From DSWT01 sp035415725 (lineage in GTDB: Bacteria; Chloroflexota; Anaerolineae; B4-G1; SLSP01), in NCBI GenBank assembly GCA_035415725.1, contig DAOOGN010000108.1, positions 1 through 11,779 of the forward strand: 11,779 nucleotides of DNA. The letters are read 5' to 3'. The notes beneath the pieces are model-generated. The model made no database searches. It saw only the letters and a program-made list of their open reading frames with translations, and was not told where the DNA came from. Numbering within the stretch: position 1 is the stretch's first letter; every line of letters begins with the position of its first letter. Positions 6,251 through 11,779 of this stretch are shown here, in pieces. A program made the position numbers and the translations under genes.

Positions 6251-6274
6251 ATAAAGGCAATATCAGGTTATAAT
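6246..6274 (+). promoter_or_regulatory. Candidate galT promoter
   Basis: A perfect -10 hexamer TATAAT lies at 6269-6274, 34 bp before the galT start. At 17-bp spacing the -35 position (6246-6251) reads TGTGCA and matches only three of six consensus bases, so an activator or an extended -10 may be needed. The promoter abuts repeat copy 4. Confidence 0.4.
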
Positions 6275-6297
6275 ATCAGCCAGTCGTCTTTATTCGC

Positions 6298-6302
6298 AGG
6301 AG
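6298..6302 (+). promoter_or_regulatory. Shine-Dalgarno supporting a TTG start for galT
   Basis: AGGAG is followed by six bases (TGAGCA) and TTG at 6309. No upstream ATG or GTG in this frame has comparable spacing, and the GalT family start falls here, so the TTG is accepted. Confidence 0.7.
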
Positions 6303-6308
6303 TGAGCA

Positions 6309-7373
6309 TTGAACGTCTTCGATCCCACAGAGCACCCGCATCGGCGGTATAATCCGTTGACCGGTGATTGGATTTTGGTTTCGCCGCAGCGCACGCAGCG
6401 CCCGTGGAAAGGCCAGGTGGAGCATCCGCCGTATGAGAACCGTCTCAGTTATGATCCCGGCTGTTATCTGTGCCCCGGCAACGCGCGGGCCGGTGGTATG
6501 GCGAATCCGGCTTACACCAGCACGTTCGTTTTCGACAATGATTTCGCCGCTTTGCTGCCCGATACGCCGTATGTGACGCTCCACCAGCATTCTCTGTTGC
6601 GGGCTGAAACGGTCAGCGGGACATGTCGGGTGATTTGCTTTTCCCCCCGCCACGATCTGACGTTGGCGGAAATGTCCGTCGGGGAGATCCGTACTGTCAT
6701 CGATGTGTGGGCCGCCCAAACGACCGAATTGGGACAGCGCTATCGTTGGGTGCAAGTCTTCGAGAATCGCGGCGCGATCATGGGGTCTTCCAACCCTCAT
6801 CCCCACGGACAAGTGTGGGCCGGGAGCGCGCTGCCAAACGAGCCGGCGAAAGAAGAGCGTGAACAACGCGCTTACTACGCGGCGCACGGCGAACCGCTGT
6901 TGATGACTTACGCGGCCGTGGAGGCCGCGGAACGCACGCGCGTTGTCGTCGAAAATGAGCATTGGCTGGCGGTGGTGCCCTACTGGGCCGTCTGGCCGTT
7001 CGAGACGCTGCTATTGCCGCGTCGTCACGTCACGCGCCTGCCGGATCTCGATGAGGTGGAGCGGGATGCCCTGGCGCAGGCGCTCAAGCGGTTGCTCGTC
7101 AAATACGATAACCTCTTCGAGACCTCGTTCCCCTATTCGATGGGATGGCACGGCGCGCCGAGCGCTATGGTCGATGACGCGCACTGGCAGTTGCACGCCC
7201 ATTTTTACCCGCCACTGCTCCGTTCGGCGACGGTGAAAAAGTTTATGGTCGGCTACGAGATGCTCGGCGAGGCGCAGCGCGATCTGACAGCCGAACAGGC
7301 GGCGGCGCGCTTGCGTGAGCTGTCGGAAGTGCATTACCGGACACAAAACATCCCGATTGGTGCGGAGTCATAG
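6309..7373 (+). CDS. galT: Galactose-1-phosphate uridylyltransferase
   Basis: The 354-residue cytoplasmic enzyme of the Leloir pathway exchanges UMP between UDP-glucose and galactose-1-phosphate. The active-site motif NPHPHGQVWA (162-171) contains the nucleophile His166 and Gln168. The zinc-ligand pair CYLC (Cys52, Cys55), His115 (FSPRHDLTL) and His164 are also present, all at the same numbers as in E. coli GalT (348 residues). The C-terminal part has WHGAPS and the HFYPPLLRS segment typical of the family. The start codon is TTG with AGGAG six bases upstream. No galK, galE or galM lies in the window. The kinase gene follows after a 100-bp spacer on the same strand. Confidence 0.95.
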   Translation: MNVFDPTEHPHRRYNPLTGDWILVSPQRTQRPWKGQVEHPPYENRLSYDPGCYLCPGNARAGGMANPAYTSTFVFDNDFAALLPDTPYVTLHQHSLLRAETVSGTCRVICFSPRHDLTLAEMSVGEIRTVIDVWAAQTTELGQRYRWVQVFENRGAIMGSSNPHPHGQVWAGSALPNEPAKEEREQRAYYAAHGEPLLMTYAAVEAAERTRVVVENEHWLAVVPYWAVWPFETLLLPRRHVTRLPDLDEVERDALAQALKRLLVKYDNLFETSFPYSMGWHGAPSAMVDDAHWQLHAHFYPPLLRSATVKKFMVGYEMLGEAQRDLTAEQAAARLRELSEVHYRTQNIPIGAES

Positions 7374-7463
7374 CAAGGATGTAGGGGAGAAGAATTCGCC
7401 GGCGCCGACCATCATTGAAGGCAGTCGGGCAGCATGGCCGCGTGCGACATCCACTCTCATAGC

Positions 7464-7472
7464 GAGGGAAGG
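7464..7472 (+). promoter_or_regulatory. Shine-Dalgarno that decides the histidine kinase start
   Basis: GAGGGAAGG ends one base before the ATG at 7474, with GAGG at six-base spacing. The protein then begins directly before its first membrane helix. The longer reading from 7315 overlaps the end of galT and adds a non-hydrophobic, unrelated 53 residues. Confidence 0.65.
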
Positions 7473-7473
7473 T

Positions 7474-9345
7474 ATGTTTTCTTCGATTCGTTGGCGAATG
7501 ATCATTCCATATACGGTCATTATCCTGATTGTAACATTAGGACTGACGCTATATCTTTCAGAGCTGGTTCGTCGTGTGCGGCGGGCGGACCTGGAAGCCC
7601 ATGTGTTGACCGAAGCTCGGTTGATAGCCCATAGCGCAGTTCCATGCCTGGATGATTTGGCGACAGACGCTCCCCCTTTGGAGGATTCCATTCGCCAGTG
7701 GGCGACGCTCACCGGTAGCCGGGTAACCATCGTCGGCATCGATGGAGTTGTGCTGGGCGATTCGGAAGCGGACCCGGCGGATATGGAAAACCACCTGTAC
7801 CGGCCCGAAATCTCGCAGGCGCTGCACGCCGGAACGGGCACGGCCGTGCGTTTCAGCCGTACGCTAGGGACGGATCTCCTGTATGTGGCGGTGCTGGTGC
7901 GCCGCGATGGATTAGCCGATGGGGCGCCGCTCGGCGTGGTACGCCTCGCTATCCCCCTGCAAGAAATTGAACGGACCGTGGGGCGCTTCAGCCGGACGAT
8001 GGTGCTGGCCGGCCTGTTTCTCGCCGCACTTTCCATTGGACTGGCGACGTATATCGCCTCACGTACCGTCAATCCCATCCGACAGTTGACCGAGGTGGTC
8101 GAACGGGTAGCGCAGGGCGATATGCACGCGCGGCTCTTGCCCACAACACGGGATGAAATGGCGCGGCTTACCCAGGCTTTCAATCACATGGCCGATCAGC
8201 TCAATGATGAAGTCACTACGTTGTCCCAGGAGCAAACTTTTCTTGCCGGCGTGTTGAACACTATGGCCGATGGGGTCATCATCACCGACAACAACGGTCA
8301 GATTCTGCTGATCAATCCTGCCGCACTGCGGATTCTGGCATTTCCCGGCCAGGAGGCGCAGGGCCGCACCTTCGTCCAGGTGGCGCGTGAGCACCAACTG
8401 ATCGAGTTGTGGGATTTGTGCCGTCAGAGTGGCATCGAACAGACCGGCATGGTGGAGACTACCCTGCGCAATACCTTTCTCCAGGCCGTCGTTACCCCGC
8501 TCAAAGAGCCGGAGCCGACGCGCTTTCTGGTGATGTTGCAGGACCTCACCCATGTCCGACGGCTGGAGACGATCCGCCGCGACTTTATCAGCAATATCTC
8601 GCACGAACTGCGGACGCCGCTGGCTTCGCTCTCGCTGGTGGTCGAGACTCTAAAAGAGGGGGCCATCGATGATCCCCAGGCCGCGCGACGTTTCCTCAGC
8701 TACATCGAGTCAGAGTTGAGCGCGCTGACCCAGATGGTTGAAGAACTGCTGGAGCTATCGCAAATCGAGTCCGGTCGGGTGCCGCTGCGTCTCAAAGCGA
8801 CGCCGGTTGCCAAACTGATCAAGAAACCCATCAAGCGCCTGGCACCACAGGCCGAGCGGAAGAATATCAATGTTCAAGCGATCATCCCCGACGACGCCCC
8901 CCCGGTGTTGGCCGATTCACGACGTATCCAGCAGGCCATGATGAACTTGCTGCACAACGCTATAAAATTTACCCCGCCCGGCGGCAACGTCACGATCAAG
9001 GCCGAGGTGGTGGGATCGGAAATGGTCATTGCGGTGCAGGATACCGGCGTGGGTATCCCTGCGGATGAGTTGACGCGCATCTTCGAACGTTTCTACAAGA
9101 CCGACCGCGCGCGCGCCGACGAGGGTACCGGCCTGGGATTGGCGATTGCCAAACACATTGTCCAGGGTCATGGCGGACGAATTTGGGCCGAAAGCATCGA
9201 GGGCAAAGGTAGTACATTCTTTTTCTCGTTGTTGCTCGGCGAACACGGTCAGGCAGAAGCGAACGAGGCGAAGCCCGAGGCCAGCGTCTCACGCGGCACG
9301 CCGGATAGCCAATCAACCATAGATTCACCCAGCGCAGGACGTTGA
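7474..9345 (+). CDS. PhoR-like membrane sensor histidine kinase (HAMP-PAS-HisKA-HATPase)
   Basis: The 623-residue protein has a first membrane helix (about 9-29), an extracytoplasmic sensor region (30-175) of the kind seen in PhoR/PnpS-type kinases (IVGIDGVVLGDSEADP at 86-101), a second helix (176-195), a HAMP linker (196-248, NPIRQLTEVVERVAQGD), a PAS domain (about 250-360, MADGVIITDNNGQILLINPAA), HisKA with the phosphorylated His377 in FISNISHELRTPL, and a HATPase with N-box NLLHNAIKFTP (Asn495), DTGVGIP (523-529), ERFYKTDRA and GTGLGLAIAKHIV (551-563). All catalytic motifs are intact. A hydrophilic tail (590-623) follows. PhoR partners are usually adjacent OmpR-type regulators such as PhoB, but none is present on either side, so it looks orphaned here. 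Whether it senses phosphate limitation is unknown. Confidence 0.93.
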   Translation: MFSSIRWRMIIPYTVIILIVTLGLTLYLSELVRRVRRADLEAHVLTEARLIAHSAVPCLDDLATDAPPLEDSIRQWATLTGSRVTIVGIDGVVLGDSEADPADMENHLYRPEISQALHAGTGTAVRFSRTLGTDLLYVAVLVRRDGLADGAPLGVVRLAIPLQEIERTVGRFSRTMVLAGLFLAALSIGLATYIASRTVNPIRQLTEVVERVAQGDMHARLLPTTRDEMARLTQAFNHMADQLNDEVTTLSQEQTFLAGVLNTMADGVIITDNNGQILLINPAALRILAFPGQEAQGRTFVQVAREHQLIELWDLCRQSGIEQTGMVETTLRNTFLQAVVTPLKEPEPTRFLVMLQDLTHVRRLETIRRDFISNISHELRTPLASLSLVVETLKEGAIDDPQAARRFLSYIESELSALTQMVEELLELSQIESGRVPLRLKATPVAKLIKKPIKRLAPQAERKNINVQAIIPDDAPPVLADSRRIQQAMMNLLHNAIKFTPPGGNVTIKAEVVGSEMVIAVQDTGVGIPADELTRIFERFYKTDRARADEGTGLGLAIAKHIVQGHGGRIWAESIEGKGSTFFFSLLLGEHGQAEANEAKPEASVSRGTPDSQSTIDSPSAGR

Positions 9346-9378
9346 TATTTTTGTCGTCCTGGCAAAATTGACTTTTGC

Positions 9379-9383
9379 GGAGG
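9379..9383 (+). promoter_or_regulatory. Shine-Dalgarno of the short-chain dehydrogenase
   Basis: GGAGG with five bases before the ATG at 9389 selects this start over the TTG at 9368, which lies upstream of the site. Confidence 0.75.
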
Positions 9384-9388
9384 AGAAA

Positions 9389-10297
9389 ATGTCACAGTTA
9401 ACCAAACGAGGCGGAAAGGTTATCGGATTGAGCCTGGGCGTCACCGCCGGTATCGTCGCTGCTATGACGTGGCGGCAGAGGCAACACGCGCGGATGACGT
9501 CGCCCTTACGGCGGTCGACGAGCGACGAGCGCGTGGCGCTCATCACCGGAGCTTCTGGCGGGATCGGCGCAGCGTATGCACAGGCACTGGCCCGTGAAGG
9601 CTATGCCCTGATCCTGGTAGCGCGGCGTGAAGCGCGTTTACAAGCGTTGGCCGACGAATTGACACAGCGCTATCACGTGCACACCCAGGTGCTGGTCGCC
9701 GATCTCGCCGATCCTGCCGGCGTCGCCCGCGTCGAAGCGAGTATTGCTGAGACGAACACGCTCGCTTTCCTGGTGAACAACGCCGGACTGGGCGCCCTGG
9801 GGCCGTTTGTCGAGGCCGATATGACCAGGCATGAAGCGATGATCCATGTGCACGTGAACGCTGCACTCCGCCTGACGCGCGCGGCCTTGCCGGGGATGTT
9901 AGCCCGGAACGACGGTGCCATCGTCAATGTGGCTTCGTTGATGGCGTTTTATCCCTTGCCCGGCAGTGCCACCTACGCCGCGACCAAAGCCGGCCTCCAG
10001 GTGTTCACCGAAGTATTGCATCAAGAGCTGATGGGAACGAACGTGCGCGTGCAGGCGCTCTGTCCCGGCTTCGTGCGCACTGAATTTCACCCGGCGAATA
10101 ACATCACCGAGCAGGGAGTTCCTGCTTTCGCGTGGATGTCCGCCGAATCCGTCGTGGCCCAATCGCTCCGTGACCTCGACCATGGACGGGTGATCTCTGT
10201 GCCCGGTTTAGGCTATCGCCTGTTGGCGCTGATCTCCGGTTTGGTTCCGCGCCGTTTGCTGTACAGTTTCGGCTATCGGACCAGACGTTACTGTTAG
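9389..10297 (+). CDS. Membrane-anchored short-chain dehydrogenase/reductase (DltE-like SDR)
   Basis: The 302-residue protein begins with a probable membrane anchor (about 10-28, KVIGLSLGVTAGIVAAMTW) followed by an Arg-rich stretch, so the catalytic domain should stay in the cytoplasm. The classical SDR core starts at 48: TGASGGIG (53-60, NAD(P) binding), VARR (77-80) consistent with NADP preference, ADLADP (104-109), NNAG (130-133) and the catalytic Ser183, Tyr196 and Lys200 (YAATK). The motif PGFVRTEF (226-233) is typical. The C-terminal region (271-297) is moderately hydrophobic and may lie on the membrane. The substrate is unknown; related proteins act on ketones, lipids or sterols. The gene starts 43 bp after the kinase stop, and its stop is immediately followed by a GTAACTAT repeat fragment. 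Confidence 0.9.
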   Translation: MSQLTKRGGKVIGLSLGVTAGIVAAMTWRQRQHARMTSPLRRSTSDERVALITGASGGIGAAYAQALAREGYALILVARREARLQALADELTQRYHVHTQVLVADLADPAGVARVEASIAETNTLAFLVNNAGLGALGPFVEADMTRHEAMIHVHVNAALRLTRAALPGMLARNDGAIVNVASLMAFYPLPGSATYAATKAGLQVFTEVLHQELMGTNVRVQALCPGFVRTEFHPANNITEQGVPAFAWMSAESVVAQSLRDLDHGRVISVPGLGYRLLALISGLVPRRLLYSFGYRTRRYC

Positions 10298-10328
10298 GTA
10301 ACTATGGCTCTGGGGGACTTTGCGGGGT
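10298..10328 (+). repeat. Eroded fragment of the GTAAC element
   Basis: GTAACTAT (10298-10305) followed by GGGGGACTTTGCGGGG (10312-10327) resembles the two conserved parts of the element at 10976-11036 (GTAACTATTCA and GGGACTTTGGGGAGG) with the middle lost. It begins directly after the SDR stop codon, and its end supplies the GGGGTG that may serve as ribosome site for the next gene. The match is short and may be coincidence. Confidence 0.35.
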
Positions 10329-10333
10329 GAAAA

Positions 10334-10939
10334 TTGAAATTTCTGGATCATCTTAGGCGAAAGGAACCTTCGTCGGTCATCGTCGTGTCGGGATTGCCGC
10401 GTTCAGGTACCTCCATGATGATGAAAATGCTCGAAGCCGGAGGGTTGGAAGTATTGACCGATCACATTCGAGAGCCAAACGCCGACAATCCCCAGGGTTA
10501 TTATGAGTTCGAGCGCGTCAAAAAACTGCCCGAGGGGGATACGGCGTGGATCGAAGAGGCCGAAGGCAAGGTGGTTAAAATTATCTCGGCCCTGTTAATG
10601 CACCTGCCGCCCGAGTACACTTACAAGGTCCTCTTCATGCGCCGCCACATGGACGAAATCCTGGCTTCGCAAAGGCAAATGCTTATCCGTCGTGGCGAGG
10701 ATACTAACAAGGCCAGTGACGCCGACATGGCCCGTCTGTTCGAGAAGCACCTGCGCGAAGTCCATGCCTGGCTGGATAAGCAGCCCTACCTGACGTACCT
10801 GGATATCGACTACAACGCTATGTTGCAGGATCCCCGCCCCCACCTGGCGCACATCGCGCCCTTCTTGGGGCGCGCTCTCAATCTTGAGGAGATGATCGCC
10901 ACGGTGGATCCAACGCTGTATCGTCAGCGACGCCGGTAA
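10334..10939 (+). CDS. Short sulfotransferase-like P-loop protein
   Basis: The 201-residue protein has the phosphosulfate-binding loop of sulfotransferases near its N-terminus (VVSGLPRSGTSMMMKML, 17-33) and the second PAPS contact region (VLFMRRHMDEILASQRQML, 99-117) with Arg103/104 and Ser112 at the usual spacing. Bacterial sulfotransferases commonly have 250-350 residues, so this one is short and lacks much of the acceptor-binding part. It could be a compact variant or a related nucleotide-binding protein. The start is TTG at 10334, four bases after a GGGGTG that may act as ribosome site. It follows the SDR by 36 bp on the same strand, so co-transcription is possible. The acceptor is unknown. 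Confidence 0.75.
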   Translation: MKFLDHLRRKEPSSVIVVSGLPRSGTSMMMKMLEAGGLEVLTDHIREPNADNPQGYYEFERVKKLPEGDTAWIEEAEGKVVKIISALLMHLPPEYTYKVLFMRRHMDEILASQRQMLIRRGEDTNKASDADMARLFEKHLREVHAWLDKQPYLTYLDIDYNAMLQDPRPHLAHIAPFLGRALNLEEMIATVDPTLYRQRRR

Positions 10940-11096
10940 CTCTGTCCATCGATGGAACAGAATGCGTGTCTGTTCGTAACTATTCAACCATCGTTGCCAG
11001 GTGGCGAATGGGACTTTGGGGAGGATGCATAAGAGGTCGGCACTTACGTCTGTTCTATCTGTCAAAACCATCGAGGAATGATCAAAGGAAAAGGCT
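10940..11096. other. Intergenic spacer with inverted repeat copy
   Basis: This 157-bp spacer is mostly occupied by the repeat copy at 10976-11045. No promoter was recognised. The end AAGGAAAAGG (about 11083-11094) supplies the ribosome site of the V4R gene. Confidence 0.5.
10976..11045 (-). repeat. GTAAC element, inverted copy
   Basis: Bases 10976-11036 match the reverse complement of 135-77 at most positions: GTAACTATTCA, TTGCCAGGTGGCGAA and GGGACTTTGGGGAGG are shared exactly, with small differences between them. The following GGTCGGCAC (11035-11043) matches the GCCGA part of copy 1 after a deletion of several bases. In copy 1 the element has imperfect inverted ends (GTAACTATT/AATAGGTTAC) and an internal CCACCT...AGGTGG palindrome, features expected of a small non-autonomous element. 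Confidence 0.75.
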
Positions 11097-11723
11097 ATGG
11101 AACGCGAAAAATACTTCCTGTCCAATCACCCAGCACGCATTTACCTGGATGTTATCGCCGGCATCAGCGGCAGGCTTGGATTCGCTAAGGTTTTGCAGCT
11201 TGCCAACCTCCCCCGCTGGATCGAGGAATTGCCACCCTACAACGACGCTCGTGAAGTCGATTTTGCCGATTTCAGTGCGTTGAACGCGATGCTGCTCAAA
11301 GTGTACGGTCCGCGCGCCGGACAGGCGATGGCCCTGCAAGCCGGGCGCGCATCCTTTCGAGCGTTGACGCCGCACCTGACCACGACCCTCAACGTCCAGG
11401 CTGCGACCTTCCAGGAACAGCCGCCCGCGCAGCGGATCGAAGCTGTGCTCGCCGCGATCCCCCACGACATTTCGAGCGGAGCGCCACACACGACGTTCCA
11501 GGTAGCCGGAGAACAATTCATCTACACTGCCGATCCATGCCCCTTCTGTTGGGGACAAAGTCATGCGCCGGAGGCCAGGTGTCACGGCATGGTCGGCTTT
11601 CTCCAACAGGCGGTTGAATGGGCCGGGGCCGGCGACGATTATCGCGTCGAAGAAGCATCGTGCGCCGCCGTCAAAGAATCAAAGAGTACTGCGTGTGTGT
11701 TCGTCATTCTAAAAGTGGACTAA
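11097..11723 (+). CDS. V4R-domain protein (4-vinyl reductase-like)
   Basis: The 208-residue protein ends in a V4R-type domain (about 100-206). The cysteine pattern is CPFCWGQ (148-154), Cys162 in RCHGMVGFLQ, Cys189 in VEEASCAAV and Cys200 in TACVFVI, matching the family's C...C-x(n)-G, E-x-x-C and C-x-F layout. V4R domains bind small hydrocarbons or metals and occur in the bacteriochlorophyll protein BchJ and in regulators. The N-terminal 100 residues are helical-looking with no motif I know. No chlorophyll synthesis gene lies nearby, so a pigment role is not supported and a ligand-sensing role is only possible. An AAGGAAAAGG stretch precedes the ATG. The gene is separated from the sulfotransferase by a repeat element, so it probably has its own promoter. 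Confidence 0.75.
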   Translation: MEREKYFLSNHPARIYLDVIAGISGRLGFAKVLQLANLPRWIEELPPYNDAREVDFADFSALNAMLLKVYGPRAGQAMALQAGRASFRALTPHLTTTLNVQAATFQEQPPAQRIEAVLAAIPHDISSGAPHTTFQVAGEQFIYTADPCPFCWGQSHAPEARCHGMVGFLQQAVEWAGAGDDYRVEEASCAAVKESKSTACVFVILKVD

Positions 11724-11732
11724 GAAGTGTTG

Positions 11733-11779
11733 AGTCTCATAAAGTCGTACCGGTAGCACTTTAACAAAGTCTCGTAAAG
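11733..11779 (+). repeat. Twelve-base direct repeat at a 35-base period, at the window edge
   Basis: AGTCTCATAAAG (11733-11744) recurs as AGTCTCGTAAAG (11768-11779), 11 of 12 bases identical. Between them lies a near-palindrome AAAGTCGTACC/GGTAGCACTTT (11741-11762; 9 of 11 pairs). The window ends exactly at the second unit, so it cannot be seen whether a longer array follows. Confidence 0.5.

Larger units (their letters stand above)
5817..6308. other. Gene-free interval between the zinc-ribbon gene and galT
   Basis: This 492-bp divergent spacer holds composite repeat copy 3 (5875-6040), a second repeat block with a perfect hairpin (6119-6250), and a probable galT promoter (6246-6274). Open frames here cross the hairpins and have no ribosome sites or recognisable protein features. 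Nothing else was recognised in 6041-6118. Confidence 0.65.

Noticed and set aside
5968..6252. Possible 94-residue minus-strand gene
   Set aside because: It runs through a perfect hairpin and repeat modules, has no ribosome site and no recognisable protein feature.
7315..7473. N-terminal extension of the histidine kinase overlapping galT
   Set aside because: The added residues are polar and unrelated to sensor kinases, and a good ribosome site precedes the ATG at 7474.

Overview
The window is about 11.8 kb of GC-rich bacterial chromosomal DNA with eleven convincing protein genes, no RNA genes and no recognisable transposase or phage gene. The gene mix suggests a Chloroflexota (Anaerolineae-like) bacterium or another environmental lineage: radical SAM/SPASM proteins, a free-standing MetH-activation-like protein, a V4R-domain protein, a PhoR-type kinase, TTG starts and C-rich intergenic hairpin repeats. 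This placement is inference from gene content and no marker gene confirms it.

Left half (1-5816). Five genes lie on the minus strand. Read in their own direction they are: a small two-helix membrane protein with a zinc ribbon (5816-5475); a complete radical SAM/SPASM enzyme (5445-4006) only 29 bp behind it; a GNAT acetyltransferase (3892-3344); a stand-alone protein resembling the reactivation domain of cobalamin-dependent methionine synthase (2941-2228); and a degenerate paralogue of the radical SAM enzyme (1432-143). The paralogue has lost the catalytic CX3CX2C motif but keeps a C-terminal CX2CX5CX3C cluster motif. One plus-strand gene interrupts this series, a single-chain AbrB-PIN (antitoxin-toxin-like) fusion at 1577-2206. 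It is divergent from the degenerate SPASM gene and convergent with the MetH-activation gene.

Right half (6309-11723). All genes are on the plus strand: galT, a PhoR-like membrane histidine kinase without a response regulator beside it, a membrane-anchored short-chain dehydrogenase, a short sulfotransferase-like P-loop protein, and a V4R-domain protein. Spacings of 23-100 bp between the first four allow co-transcription, but their functions do not form an obvious pathway.

Repeats. The intergenic spaces are filled by a modular repeat family: a C-rich hairpin, a GAGAGGGTCA-CACCTATGGCCGAAGGG-type block, and an approximately 65-bp unit bounded by inverted GTAAC-TATT ends. Copies or fragments occur near 1-137, 3033-3310, 5875-6040, 6119-6250, 10298-10328 and 10976-11045. 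Two copies carry perfect long hairpins (18-bp and 15-bp stems). The last 47 bases carry a 12-base direct repeat at a 35-base period that runs to the window edge.

The most interesting biology is the pair of active and catalytically dead radical SAM/SPASM paralogues in one neighbourhood with a zinc-ribbon membrane protein and a cobalamin-enzyme activation-like protein, plus the AbrB-PIN fusion. No precursor peptide, corrinoid protein or methyltransferase was found, so any pathway assignment remains open.
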